DNA of 64,000 nucleotides from Mesorhizobium sp. B2-1-8 (GCF_006442545.2 NZ_CP083952.1:3821501-3885500), one strand, 5' to 3'. Positions 18,793-27,868 are shown, counted from the first letter of the stretch. The notes: generated from the letters alone by a model not told the origin. Numbers and translations: made by a program.

Positions 18793-19088
18793 GCGGCCTC
18801 GCGCTTCAGCACCTCCTCCATGGATGGCCGGTGGCCGCGCAGATAGAGTGCGCAAGTGGTGCGCAGCATCGACGCGAAGTTCGGGATTTCGCCGTTGATC
18901 TCGATCGCTTCGTCGTAGAGTTTCGAGATGAACTTCGGCGTTGTCAGATTCTGGCTTTCCGCGATTTCGTCAAGCAAGGCCCAGAACGTGGCCTCGAGCT
19001 GAATGCTGGTCGAATGTCCGTCGATGCGGATCGACCGGTTGATCTGGCGATAGCCTTCCGGATCCTGTGCGGCAAAGACTCTGCACAT
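18789..19088 (-). CDS. Ribbon-helix-helix domain protein
   Basis: A 99-residue protein with a ribbon-helix-helix pattern (SIRIDGHSTSIQLEATFWALL then a helix-turn-helix-like DEIAESQNLTTPKFISKLYDE), matching the RHH_4 group of small alphaproteobacterial DNA-binding proteins. It is preceded by a strong GGGAGGT site, which sets the start at MCRVF. No toxin partner is adjacent, so a free-standing regulator is more likely than an antitoxin. Its target is unknown. Confidence 0.75.
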   Translation of the reverse strand: MCRVFAAQDPEGYRQINRSIRIDGHSTSIQLEATFWALLDEIAESQNLTTPKFISKLYDEAIEINGEIPNFASMLRTTCALYLRGHRPSMEEVLKREAA

Positions 19089-19318
19089 CGTTACCTCCCA
19101 TTTTTGTTGGTCTTGGGCACCGACGGGCGGTCGGTGCCTTTTGAACACTGCCTGCGGTTTCATCATCGACCGGACGGTCGTCAACGGCAAGCAGACTTTC
19201 GTCCTTAGGATGGGAACATATCGGTTTTTCCAATCTCATGCGTGGTAATCGGCTGCCACCACCTTTCTTCGCAGGCGCGCATAATCACCCTCGAAATCAC
19301 GAAGCTGCGGAGTCTGAT

Positions 19319-19714
19319 TTGGCGAAGGCAATCCACACCATGATCCGGGTTCTCGACGATGCCCGCTCCATCGATTTCTACACCAAGGCATTCGGCCTGG
19401 AGGTCGCCGAACGGCTGGATTTCGAAACCTTCACGCTGGTCTACCTCAGCAATGCCGATGCACCCTTCGAGGTCGAACTGACCGTCAACAAAGGGCGGCA
19501 GGAGCCCTATGTGCTGGGCGACGGCCATGGCCACCTGGCGGTCTCGGTCGCCGATCTCGACAGCGAGCACGACCGGCTCGGCGCGCTCGGCCTCAATCCG
19601 AAGAAGATCGTCGAATTCAACCGCGACGGCGCGCTCATCGCCCGCTTCTTCTTCATCGAGGATCCCGACGGCTACAAGATCGAGGTCCTACAGCGCGGAG
19701 GGCGCTTCCAATAG
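19319..19714 (+). CDS. Glyoxalase I-like metalloenzyme (VOC fold)
   Basis: A protein of about 131 residues of the vicinal-oxygen-chelate family, closest in pattern to lactoylglutathione lyase. Both halves are present, with the metal ligands at the expected places: His in AIHTMIRVLD, Glu in FEVELTVN, His in GHGHLAVSV and Glu in YKIEVLQ. It would isomerise the hemithioacetal of methylglyoxal and glutathione, or act on a related substrate. The start is a TTG at 19319 with GGAG six bases upstream; ATG at 19340 would remove the first metal-ligand His. It lies 80 bases before the dehydrogenase pair. Confidence 0.82.
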   Translation: MAKAIHTMIRVLDDARSIDFYTKAFGLEVAERLDFETFTLVYLSNADAPFEVELTVNKGRQEPYVLGDGHGHLAVSVADLDSEHDRLGALGLNPKKIVEFNRDGALIARFFFIEDPDGYKIEVLQRGGRFQ

Positions 19715-19793
19715 GGGACAACCGGCTGCGCGGGTCGGCGCGGCGCCAGCAACGGCACCCTCGGCGGTGCGAACAGCAAGCAGGGAGGAACAT

Positions 19794-20324
19794 ATGGTCA
19801 CGATCTATGACGGAAAGCCCGGACTTTCACGTCGCGAACTCTTGAAACGCAGTGGTATCGGCGCTCTGCTCGTCATTTCCGGCAGTGCCGTTATCAGCCC
19901 AGAACACGCCTGGGGGCTGGAGACATCGGCGCTGAAGCCTGAAACCATGGCGACGCTGATCCAGATGGCGCGCGACGTCTATCCGCATGATCAGGTTCCC
20001 GACAAATACTATGCCGTCACGGTCAAGGGCCATGACGAGATGGCCGCCAAGGACCCGGCTCACAAGGAGCTGATCGAAAACGGCATCGCCGATCTCGACA
20101 AGAGAGCCGGCGAGGGCGGTTATCGTGGGCTCGGCTGGGAAGAGCAGCGTGTGGCGCTGCTTCGGGATATCGAGAGCTCGCCCTTCTTTCAGGCGGTGCG
20201 CGGCGGCCTCGTCGTCAGCCTCTATAACCAGAAGGAGGTCTGGCCGATCTTCGGCTACGAGGGCGAATCCTACTCCAAAGGCGGCTATATCGCGCGCGGT
20301 TTCAGCGACATCGAGTGGCTCTGA
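19794..20324 (+). CDS. Tat-exported small subunit of a GMC dehydrogenase (gluconate 2-dehydrogenase subunit 3 family)
   Basis: A 176-residue protein with a twin-arginine signal (SRRELLKRSGIG followed by a hydrophobic stretch ending near WG) and the gluconate 2-dehydrogenase subunit 3 domain. This family is the small partner that carries the flavoprotein subunit across the membrane by the Tat route and stabilises it. GGAGGAA lies just before the ATG. The GMC oxidoreductase gene follows by 46 bases on the same strand, so the two are very likely one periplasmic enzyme. Confidence 0.88.
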   Translation: MVTIYDGKPGLSRRELLKRSGIGALLVISGSAVISPEHAWGLETSALKPETMATLIQMARDVYPHDQVPDKYYAVTVKGHDEMAAKDPAHKELIENGIADLDKRAGEGGYRGLGWEEQRVALLRDIESSPFFQAVRGGLVVSLYNQKEVWPIFGYEGESYSKGGYIARGFSDIEWL

Positions 20325-20370
20325 CCTCACTTCGCTCAACCGCATTCAATTGACTTCATGGGAGGAAACC

Positions 20371-21942
20371 ATGGCAGCAGCATTTGACCTGAAAAACGAT
20401 GGCGTGGTCGTCATCATCGGCTCCGGCGCCGGCGGCGGCACGCTCGGCAACGAACTGGCGCAGAAGGGCATCGACGTCGTCATCCTCGAGGCCGGCGCCC
20501 GCCATGAATATGAGGACTTCATCAACGACGAGTGGGATTCGTTCGCCCAACTCGCCTGGACCGACAAACGCACCACATCCGGCGACTGGCGCGTGGCCAA
20601 GAATTTTCCCAACCTGCCGGCCTGGATCGTCAAATCGGTCGGCGGCTCGACCACGCACTGGGCGGGCGCATCGCTGCGCTTCCAGGAGCATGAGTTCAGG
20701 GCGCTGTCGACCTACGGCAAGCTCGAAGGCGCCAATCTTCTGGATTGGCCGGTGACGCTCGCCGAAATGGAACCCTACTACGCCAAGGCGGAGGCCAAGA
20801 TGGGCGTCACCGGCACCAATGACTGGCCGCGGCTGCCGGGCAACAACAATTTCAAGGTACTGAAGGCCGGCGCCGACAAGCTCGGCTACAAGGAGTGCCA
20901 TACCGGCAACATGGCGATCAATTCGGTCGAACGCGACGACCGCAATTCCTGTCAGCAGACCGGCTTCTGCTTCCAAGGCTGCAAATGGGGCGCCAAATGG
21001 TCGACGCTCTATACCGAAATCCCCAAGGGCGAGGCGACAGGCCATCTCGAAGTCCGGCCGAACGCCATGGCGATCAAGATCAACCATGACGCCTCGGGAA
21101 AGGTCACCGGCGTCGTCTATGCGGACAAGGACGGCAAGCTGCAGGAGCAGAAGGCCCGCATCGTCGCCGTCGCCGGCAACTCCATCGAGAGTCCGCGCCT
21201 GCTGCTCAATTCGCAATCGGCCAAGTTCCCGCACGGCCTTGCCAATTCGTCGGGGCAGGTAGGAAAGAACTACATGCGGCATACGACGGGATCGGTCTAT
21301 GCGATCTTCGACAAGCCGGTGCACATGTATCGCGGCACCACCATGGCCGGTATCATCCGCGACGAGGCTCGCCATGATCCATCGCGAGGGTTCGTCGGCG
21401 GTTACGAGTTCGAGACGCTTTCGCTCGGGCTGCCGTTCATGGCTGCCTTCCTCGACCCAGGCAGCTGGGGTAGGTCGTTCACCACCGCACTCGACCACTA
21501 CGACCACATGGCCGGCCTGTGGATCGTCGGCGAGGACATGCCGCGCGAAGAGAACCGCATCACACTGCATGCCGACGAGAAGGACGAGCACGGCATGCCG
21601 ATCGCCGATGTGCATTTCGACGACCATCCCAACGACACGGCGATGCGCAACCATGCCTACAAGCAGGCCTCGGCGCTTTACGATGCGGTCGGCGCCACGC
21701 GCACCTTCCCGACGCCACCCTATCCCTCGACCCACAATCTCGGCACAAACCGGATGAGCGAGAAGGCGGCCGACGGCGTCGTCAACAAGCATGGCCAGAC
21801 GCACGACATCAAGAACCTGTTCGTGTCGGACGGCAGCCAGTTCACCACGGGTGCCGCCGAGAATCCGACCCTCACAATCGTGTCGCTGGCGATCCGCCAG
21901 GCCGATTACATCGCTGCGCAAATGTCGGCGAAAACCATCTGA
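20371..21942 (+). CDS. GMC family FAD-dependent dehydrogenase, large subunit
   Basis: A 523-residue flavoprotein. The FAD-binding GSGAGGGTLGNELA is near residue 17, and the family motif GGSTTHWAGASLRF near 91. The C-terminal catalytic block has THNLGTNRMS and a final FVSDGSQFTTGAAENPTLTI. It has no signal of its own and should be co-exported with the upstream Tat subunit. Relatives oxidise gluconate, 2-ketogluconate, sorbitol or other sugars at the periplasmic face and pass electrons to a cytochrome c subunit. No cytochrome gene follows here, and the substrate is not predictable. Confidence 0.9.
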   Translation: MAAAFDLKNDGVVVIIGSGAGGGTLGNELAQKGIDVVILEAGARHEYEDFINDEWDSFAQLAWTDKRTTSGDWRVAKNFPNLPAWIVKSVGGSTTHWAGASLRFQEHEFRALSTYGKLEGANLLDWPVTLAEMEPYYAKAEAKMGVTGTNDWPRLPGNNNFKVLKAGADKLGYKECHTGNMAINSVERDDRNSCQQTGFCFQGCKWGAKWSTLYTEIPKGEATGHLEVRPNAMAIKINHDASGKVTGVVYADKDGKLQEQKARIVAVAGNSIESPRLLLNSQSAKFPHGLANSSGQVGKNYMRHTTGSVYAIFDKPVHMYRGTTMAGIIRDEARHDPSRGFVGGYEFETLSLGLPFMAAFLDPGSWGRSFTTALDHYDHMAGLWIVGEDMPREENRITLHADEKDEHGMPIADVHFDDHPNDTAMRNHAYKQASALYDAVGATRTFPTPPYPSTHNLGTNRMSEKAADGVVNKHGQTHDIKNLFVSDGSQFTTGAAENPTLTIVSLAIRQADYIAAQMSAKTI

Positions 21943-21966
21943 CTGACCTCCCGACTGCCTGCTGGT

Positions 21967-21998
21967 GCGGAACCTGACCGGGTTCCGCGCTATTTTTT
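21967..21998 (+). terminator. Terminator after the GMC dehydrogenase
   Basis: GCGGAACC (21967-21974) pairs with GGTTCCGC (21981-21988), followed within a few bases by a run of six T. It marks the end of the two-gene dehydrogenase transcript and argues against a cotranscribed downstream subunit. Confidence 0.8.
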
Positions 21999-22115
21999 GT
22001 TGTTCGCGGCCTCAGGCTCCGACCGGCCGGCGGTCGTTGCGGCAACATCCAAATGACGTGATAAGACGGGCAGGGTTGCAGACCGCACCGAGGTGGTGCC
22101 GTTGCAAGGGAAGAC

Positions 22116-22523
22116 CTACTGATTGCCTCCCCGGGTGCAGGTCGAGGCGGTGAAGGCACCATCGGGCTGCTTCATGATGATGTCGAAGGAGGGCGGGCTC
22201 TCGCCGTCCAGCGTGGCCTGGGTCATCGAGAGCGCGTTGCCGCCAGTAGTGTAGCCGCCCAGTGGACCCAGCCAGGAGATCACACCGTTTGCGTCCATCT
22301 GGTAATTGTAAGCCTGTTGGGCGGTACCGAAGGTGACGGGGCCTGTATAGATGTTTCCCTTGATGGTGATGTCGCCGAGATTGAGGAACATGCCGAGCAG
22401 GTAGACTTCGCAGTGATAGGTGCCGTCGGGCATCTTGCCGTCGCTGAAATCGGCCCGCGCCGCCCCGGTTGCCGCCGCCAGAAGCACTGTGCCAATAAAA
22501 GTGCGGGAAATCAGGGATGCCAT
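22116..22523 (-). CDS. Secreted protein of unknown function
   Basis: A 135-residue protein with a signal peptide (MASLISRTFIGTVLLAAATGAARA). The mature part of about 110 residues is rich in Gly, Tyr and Thr with two Cys (YHCEV and STCT), probably a small periplasmic beta-domain. No family is recognised. It is convergent with the dehydrogenase operon and divergent from urtA. Confidence 0.65.
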   Translation of the reverse strand: MASLISRTFIGTVLLAAATGAARADFSDGKMPDGTYHCEVYLLGMFLNLGDITIKGNIYTGPVTFGTAQQAYNYQMDANGVISWLGPLGGYTTGGNALSMTQATLDGESPPSFDIIMKQPDGAFTASTCTRGGNQ

Positions 22524-22836
22524 GACGTTGCTCGGTTGAAACGCGAGCTTGCCCTATTTCCGTTCCGTGCCGCAACATCCGCTGTCTGCGATCTGTTTGT
22601 CGAGATCAAAAACTAGGCACTTGATCAATTTGGGCAAAATTTAGGCAAATGCCTGTGTGCTGCGCAAAATTCCCTCAGCCAATTCTTAACCGGCTCTCTT
22701 TATTTTGTTCAGTCTAATATAATAACTAACTGACAAAGTTCGATTATTTTCCCATTTTCGGCATACCCACAGCGGTTGGCATGGGGGTTGCATCGTAGTG
22801 TTGCGGTGCAATCAACCAGCTTGGGAGTCTTCCGCA
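22524..22836. other. Intergenic region upstream of the urea transporter operon
   Basis: About 310 bases without a gene, with an AT-rich stretch from about 22610 to 22760 in an otherwise GC-rich window, as is common upstream of sigma-54 promoters where an activator binds and the DNA bends. I looked for an NtrC-type TGCACC-N5-GGTGCA dyad and could not identify one convincingly. The -24/-12 promoter is listed separately. Confidence 0.5.
22776..22793 (+). promoter_or_regulatory. Sigma-54 (RpoN) -24/-12 promoter of urtA
   Basis: TTGGCAT-GGGGG-TTGCAT matches the RpoN consensus TGGCAC-N5-TTGCA, with only the last base of the -24 element differing and exact spacing. The expected transcript start near 22803 is about 34 bases before the urtA ATG. 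Confidence 0.85.
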
Positions 22837-24147
22837 ATGAGGGGTAATTTCTCGACAATAACAAAAATGTTCTCGGCGAGCGTGGTTGCCGCCGGTCTGG
22901 TGATGTCCGCTCCGGCCAGGGCTGCCGACGACACGATCAAGGTCGGCATTCTCCATTCGCTGTCGGGCACGATGGCGATTTCGGAGACGACGCTCAAGGA
23001 CGCCATGCTGATGCTCATCGACGAGCAGAACGCCAAGGGCGGGCTGCTCGGCAAGAAGCTCGAAGCTGTCGTCGTCGATCCGGCTTCCAACTGGCCCCTG
23101 TTCGCCGAAAAGGCGCGCGAGCTGATCTCGAAGGACAAGGTCGCGGCGGTGTTCGGCTGCTGGACCTCGGTGTCGCGCAAGTCGGTGCTGCCGGTGTTCT
23201 CCGAGCTCGACAACATCCTGTTCTACCCCGTCCAGTATGAAGGCGAGGAGAGCGAGCGCAACGTGTTCTACACGGGCGCCGCGCCGAACCAGCAGGCCAT
23301 TCCGGCGGTCGACTACCTGATGAGCGAGGATGGCGGTTCGGTGAAGCGCTGGGTGCTCGAAGGCACCGACTACGTTTATCCACGCACCACCAACAAGATC
23401 CTCGAAGCCTATCTGAAAGCCAAGGGCGTCGCGGCTGAAGACATCATGGTCAACTATACGCCGTTCGGCTTCTCCGACTGGCAGACCGAAGTCTCGGCGA
23501 TCAAGAAATTCGGCTCGGGCGGCAAGAAGACCGCCGTCGTGTCGACCGTCAATGGCGATGCCAACGTGCCGTTCTACAAGGAACTCGGCAACCAGGGCAT
23601 CAAGGCCGAGGACATCCCGGTCATGGCCTTTTCTGTCGGCGAGGAAGAACTTGCCGGTCTCGACACCGCGCCGCTGGTCGGCCATCTCGCCGCGTGGAAC
23701 TATTTCGAGAGCGTCGACACGCCCGAGAACAAGAAGTTCATCGCCGACTGGCACAAGTTCATCAAGAACGACAAGCGCACCACCAACGACCCGATGGAAG
23801 CCCATTATATCGGCTTCAACATGTGGGTGAAGGCGGTCGAGAAGGCCGGCACCACCGATCCGGACAAAGTCATCGACGCCATGATCGGCGTTTCTGTGCC
23901 GAACCTGACCGGCGGCTACTCGACGATGATGCCGAACCATCACATCACCAAGCCGGTGCTGATCGGCGAAATCCAGGCCGACGGCCAGTTCGAAACGGTT
24001 TCGCGCACGCCGGGCCTGGTGATGGGCGACGAATGGTCGGATTACCTGCCCGACTCCAAGGACCTGATCTCCGATTGGCGCAAGCCTCTGTCCTGCGGCA
24101 ACTTCAATGTTGCCACCGGCAAGTGCGGCGGCAAGGGAACGAACTGA
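22837..24147 (+). CDS. urtA: Urea ABC transporter, substrate-binding protein
   Basis: Periplasmic urea receptor feeding UrtBC-DE. The 436-residue protein has a signal peptide (MRGNFSTITKMFSASVVAAGLVMSAPARA) followed by DDTIKVGILHSLSGTMAISE, the opening of the UrtA/AmiC branch of type I binding proteins, and family segments such as FYPVQYEGEES. An ATG at 22798 is in frame, but it lies upstream of the predicted transcription start; GGGAG at 22823-22827 supports 22837. It is first in urtABCDE, under a sigma-54 promoter, so urea uptake is probably induced under nitrogen limitation. Confidence 0.95.
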   Translation: MRGNFSTITKMFSASVVAAGLVMSAPARAADDTIKVGILHSLSGTMAISETTLKDAMLMLIDEQNAKGGLLGKKLEAVVVDPASNWPLFAEKARELISKDKVAAVFGCWTSVSRKSVLPVFSELDNILFYPVQYEGEESERNVFYTGAAPNQQAIPAVDYLMSEDGGSVKRWVLEGTDYVYPRTTNKILEAYLKAKGVAAEDIMVNYTPFGFSDWQTEVSAIKKFGSGGKKTAVVSTVNGDANVPFYKELGNQGIKAEDIPVMAFSVGEEELAGLDTAPLVGHLAAWNYFESVDTPENKKFIADWHKFIKNDKRTTNDPMEAHYIGFNMWVKAVEKAGTTDPDKVIDAMIGVSVPNLTGGYSTMMPNHHITKPVLIGEIQADGQFETVSRTPGLVMGDEWSDYLPDSKDLISDWRKPLSCGNFNVATGKCGGKGTN

Positions 24148-24197
24148 TCCTCCCAGGTCTACCGGCTGGGCCTTCGGGCCCATGCCCAAGACCGCGC

Positions 24198-24230
24198 GCG
24201 TCCGGACGGTTTCCTCCATCGTCCGGACGC
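24198..24230 (+). other. Stem-loop between urtA and urtB
   Basis: GCGTCCGGACG (24198-24208) and CGTCCGGACGC (24220-24230) form a perfect 11-bp stem with an 11-base loop and no T-run. Such hairpins after binding-protein genes often protect the upstream mRNA or partly stop transcription, giving more binding protein than permease. Confidence 0.65.
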
Positions 24231-24264
24231 CCCATTTCAAGCCTCCAAGGGTTCACGGAAGCCG

Positions 24265-25881
24265 ATGACCTTGATCCGCACGATTGGCCTGACGCTGTTG
24301 TTCCTGCTGGCGACGCTGTCGTCGTCGGGGGCAGGCGAAGCCGATCTGCGCGCCATCATCGCCAAATTCGCGACGGCCAAGGGTTTTTCGGAGACCGGAG
24401 CTGTCGTCCATGAACTGGCGGCTACCGGCGATCCGACCGTCGAGCGCCCGCTCTCGGCACTCGCCGACGGCAACCTCTATGTCCGCAAGACCGATTCCCT
24501 GGTCTTCGTCGGCAAGGAAACCGGCGAAAGCGTCCAGCTTTTCGATCCGCTCAGCAGCGATGCATCGGGCGAGGCTGCCAAGGACGACGTTGCCAAGATC
24601 AAGGTCAACAACACGCTGCGCCGCGTCATCCGCGACGCACTGGGCACGTTGACGCTTGGCGCCAAGGATCCGGCTGTGCGGTTGGCCGCGGCCGACACCA
24701 TGTTCAAGACGCCCGATGCCGCAAATATCGGGCCGCTCGACACGGCGATCGCCAGCGAGACCGTGGCCAGCGTCAAGGCCCTTCTAGAACAGGCCCGTGC
24801 GGCCTCGGTGCTTGTTTCCGATAGGCCTGAGGCCGACAAACTCGCCGCAGTCGCCTCGATCGGTGCGCGTGGCGACCGCGACGCGGTTTCGCTGCTCACC
24901 TCGGTCGAAGCCAATGCGTCCGGCACCGTCAAGGACGCGGCGACGGCTGCGATCGCCAGTATCAATTCGACGCTGGCCTTGTGGGATGCCGGCCAGAACA
25001 TCTGGTACGGGATTTCGCTGGGGTCGGTCTTGCTGCTGGCCGCAATCGGTCTTGCCATCACGTTCGGCGTCATGGGCGTCATCAACATGGCACATGGCGA
25101 GATGGTGATGCTTGGCGCCTACACGACCTTCGTCGTCCAGCAGGTGATCCGGACATCCTTTCCCACATTGTTCGACTGGTCGCTGGTGATTGCGCTGCCG
25201 CTTGCCTTCCTGGTTGCGGCGTTCGTCGGTCTCATCATAGAACGCGGTGTGATCCGCTTCCTCTACGGCCGGCCGCTGGAGACGCTGCTGGCGACCTGGG
25301 GCGTCTCGCTTATCCTGCAGCAGGCGGTGCGCTCGATCTTCGGACCGACCAACCAGGAGGTCGGCAATCCGTCCTGGATGTCCGGCTCATTCGACATCGG
25401 ACAACTGGCCATCACCTGGAACCGTCTGTGGATTCTGGTGTTCGCGCTCACGGTGTTCGGCATGTTGCTCTACGTGATGAAGCGCACGCCCTGGGGTTTG
25501 CAGATGCGCGCCGTCACCGCCAACCGGCGCATGGCCGCCTCGATGGGCATCAGGACGCCCTGGGTCGACGCGCTGACTTTCGCGCTGGGATCGGGAATTG
25601 CCGGCATTGCCGGCGTCGCGCTCAGCCAGATCGACAATGTCTCGCCCAATCTCGGCCGCGGCTACATCATCGACAGCTTCATGGTCGTCGTCTTCGGCGG
25701 TGTCGGCAATCTCTGGGGCACGTTGGTCGGCGCCTTTTCGCTGGGCATCGTCAACAAGGTTCTCGAGCCCTATGCCGGCGCCGTGCTCGGCAAGATCGTC
25801 GTGCTGGTGCTGATCATCCTGTTCATCCAGAAGCGCCCGCGCGGCCTGTTCGCGCTCAAGGGCAGGGCGGTGGAAGCATGA
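24265..25881 (+). CDS. urtB: Urea ABC transporter, permease UrtB
   Basis: Inner-membrane permease of the LivH type. The 538-residue protein has a signal-like N-terminal helix and about 200 periplasmic residues rich in Ala, Asp and Thr, an extension typical of proteobacterial UrtB. The permease core follows from about residue 250, with ITFGVMGVINMAHGEMVMLGAY and the EAA-like GSGIAGIAGVAL loop. It is linked to urtA through the hairpin region, and its TGA overlaps the start of urtC (ATGATG), pointing to coupled translation. Confidence 0.94.
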   Translation: MTLIRTIGLTLLFLLATLSSSGAGEADLRAIIAKFATAKGFSETGAVVHELAATGDPTVERPLSALADGNLYVRKTDSLVFVGKETGESVQLFDPLSSDASGEAAKDDVAKIKVNNTLRRVIRDALGTLTLGAKDPAVRLAAADTMFKTPDAANIGPLDTAIASETVASVKALLEQARAASVLVSDRPEADKLAAVASIGARGDRDAVSLLTSVEANASGTVKDAATAAIASINSTLALWDAGQNIWYGISLGSVLLLAAIGLAITFGVMGVINMAHGEMVMLGAYTTFVVQQVIRTSFPTLFDWSLVIALPLAFLVAAFVGLIIERGVIRFLYGRPLETLLATWGVSLILQQAVRSIFGPTNQEVGNPSWMSGSFDIGQLAITWNRLWILVFALTVFGMLLYVMKRTPWGLQMRAVTANRRMAASMGIRTPWVDALTFALGSGIAGIAGVALSQIDNVSPNLGRGYIIDSFMVVVFGGVGNLWGTLVGAFSLGIVNKVLEPYAGAVLGKIVVLVLIILFIQKRPRGLFALKGRAVEA

Positions 25882-27113
25882 TGTCAGGACGCTTCTTCGC
25901 CGCGGGCGCTGACCGCCGCATCGCCATCACCATTTTCGTCCTGCTGGCGGTGGCCGTCATCGTGCCGCTGCTCAACCTGGCCGTTTCGCCGACCAGCGCC
26001 TTCTACGTGCCGTCCTACATCGTGGCGCTGACCGGCAAATATCTCTGCTATGCGCTGCTGGCGCTCTCGCTCGACCTGGTCTGGGGGTATTGCGGCATCC
26101 TCTCGCTCGGCCACGGCGCGTTTTTCGCGCTCGGCGGCTATGCGATGGGAATGTATCTGATGCGCCAGATCGGCTCGCGCGGCGTCTACGGCAACCCGAT
26201 CCTGCCCGATTTCATGGTGTTCCTGAACTACAAGGAGTTGCCCTGGTTCTGGACCGGCTTCGACCATTTCTGGTTCGCCGGCCTCATGGTGCTGGCAGCG
26301 CCCGGCCTGCTTGCCTTCGTCTTCGGCTGGTTCGCTTTCCGCAGCCGTGTCACCGGCGTCTATCTCTCGATCATCACCCAGGCGATGACCTATGCGCTGC
26401 TGCTTGCCTTCTTCCGCAACGATATGGGTTTCGGCGGCAACAACGGGCTCACCGATTTCAAGGATATTCTGGGCTTCAACGTGCAGGCCGATGCGACCCG
26501 TTCGGCACTGTTCGCCGCCAGCGCCATCATGCTCGCACTCGCCGTCTTCATCACCTGGGCGATCGTCGGCTCCAAATACGGCAAGCTGCTGATGGCCGTG
26601 CGCGACGCCGAGAGCCGCACGCGCTTCCTCGGCTGGCGGGCGGAGAACGTGAAGCTGTTTGCCTTCACCGTTTCGGCCGTCATGGCCGGTATTGCCGGCG
26701 CGCTCTACGTGCCGCAGGTCGGCATCATCAACCCCGGCGAATTCGAGCCGTCCAACTCCATCGAGGTGGTGATCTGGGCGGCGGTCGGCGGGCGGGGCAC
26801 CATTGTCGGACCGATCATCGGCGCGTTGCTGGTCAATGCCGGAAAATCCTGGTTCACCGGCGTGCTGCCGGAATTCTGGTTGTTTGCGCTCGGCGGCCTG
26901 TTCGTCGCCGTCACCTTGCTCTTGCCGAAGGGCATCATCGGCATGTGGGACAGCTGGCGCGGCAATGCCAGGGCGTTGCGCGCGGCCTCCGCCGCTGAAG
27001 AAGCCGGCACCGAGGTTGGGATCGTGTCCGCGACCTCGAAGCCGGTTCGTTCGCCGGCGAGAAATCCGGGCGAATGGTCCTGGTCCGCCCCCGAACCGCA
27101 GGCGGCGGAGTAA
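25878..27113 (+). CDS. urtC: Urea ABC transporter, permease UrtC
   Basis: LivM-type permease partner of UrtB, 411 residues. Hydrophobic helices begin at about residue 15; SLDLVWGYCGILSLGHGAFFALGGYAMG is the family's Q-loop-side segment, and the cytoplasmic coupling loop is in VMAGIAGALYVPQVG. The hydrophilic C-terminal tail of about 45 residues is rich in Ala, Pro and Ser. The start is the first ATG of ATGATG that overlaps the urtB stop; the frame stays open far upstream inside urtB, but that is a by-product of base composition. Six bases separate it from urtD. Confidence 0.94.
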   Translation: MMSGRFFAAGADRRIAITIFVLLAVAVIVPLLNLAVSPTSAFYVPSYIVALTGKYLCYALLALSLDLVWGYCGILSLGHGAFFALGGYAMGMYLMRQIGSRGVYGNPILPDFMVFLNYKELPWFWTGFDHFWFAGLMVLAAPGLLAFVFGWFAFRSRVTGVYLSIITQAMTYALLLAFFRNDMGFGGNNGLTDFKDILGFNVQADATRSALFAASAIMLALAVFITWAIVGSKYGKLLMAVRDAESRTRFLGWRAENVKLFAFTVSAVMAGIAGALYVPQVGIINPGEFEPSNSIEVVIWAAVGGRGTIVGPIIGALLVNAGKSWFTGVLPEFWLFALGGLFVAVTLLLPKGIIGMWDSWRGNARALRAASAAEEAGTEVGIVSATSKPVRSPARNPGEWSWSAPEPQAAE

Positions 27114-27119
27114 GCGGCC

Positions 27120-27866
27120 ATGAGCAAATCCAACACCATCCTCTATCTCGACGGCGTCTCGGTCTCCTTCGACGGCTTTCGCGCCATCAACAATCTGTCG
27201 CTGGTGCTCGACAAGGGCGAGATGCGCGCCATCATCGGTCCCAACGGCGCCGGCAAGACGACAATGATGGACATCGTCACCGGCAAGACACGGCCCGACG
27301 AAGGCGAAGTATTCTTCGACGGCCAGGTGGACCTCACCAGGCATGACGAGGCCGAGATCGCCATGATGGGCATCGGTCGCAAATTCCAGAAGCCCACCGT
27401 CTTCGAAAGCCACAGCGTTGAAGACAACCTGATGCTGGCGCTAAAGGGGCCGCGTTCGATCTTCCCGGCGCTGTTCCACCGCCAATCGGCCGCCGAGGCT
27501 CGGCGGATCGATGACATACTCGGCATCATCCGGTTGGGTGACAAGCGCCGCGAGCTCGCCGCCAATCTCAGCCACGGCCAGAAACAATGGCTCGAGATCG
27601 GTATGCTGCTGGCGCAGGACCCGAAGCTGCTTCTGGTCGATGAGCCGGTTGCCGGCATGACCGATGCCGAGACCGAGGAAACCGCGCGGCTGCTCAGGGA
27701 TATCGCCCACGACCATTCGGTCATCGTCGTCGAGCACGACATGCACTTCGTGCGCGAACTCGGCGTGAAGGTCACCTGCCTGCATGAAGGTTCGGTGCTC
27801 TCCGAAGGGACGCTCGATTTCGTCTCGGCCGACGAGCGCGTCGTCGAAGTCTATCTGGGGAGATGA
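27120..27866 (+). CDS. urtD: Urea ABC transporter, ATP-binding protein UrtD
   Basis: A 248-residue ATPase of the LivG branch. Walker A GPNGAGKTT, signature LSHGQKQW (the variant usual for UrtD), Walker B LLLVDEPVAGMTD and switch VEHDM are all present, so the nucleotide site looks functional. It pairs with UrtE below the UrtBC channel. It follows urtC by six bases. Confidence 0.95.
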   Translation: MSKSNTILYLDGVSVSFDGFRAINNLSLVLDKGEMRAIIGPNGAGKTTMMDIVTGKTRPDEGEVFFDGQVDLTRHDEAEIAMMGIGRKFQKPTVFESHSVEDNLMLALKGPRSIFPALFHRQSAAEARRIDDILGIIRLGDKRRELAANLSHGQKQWLEIGMLLAQDPKLLLVDEPVAGMTDAETEETARLLRDIAHDHSVIVVEHDMHFVRELGVKVTCLHEGSVLSEGTLDFVSADERVVEVYLGR

Positions 27867-27868
27867 GC

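Noticed and set aside
22798..22836. Earlier ATG for urtA
   Set aside because: It lies before the start point predicted from the sigma-54 promoter, and the signal peptide begins at the later ATG.
22744..24240. A 498-codon minus-strand frame
   Set aside because: Antisense to urtA; composition is that of a shadow.
24981..25877. Extension of the urtC frame backwards into urtB
   Set aside because: The open frame overlaps urtB in another phase; the ATGATG at the urtB stop is the natural start.
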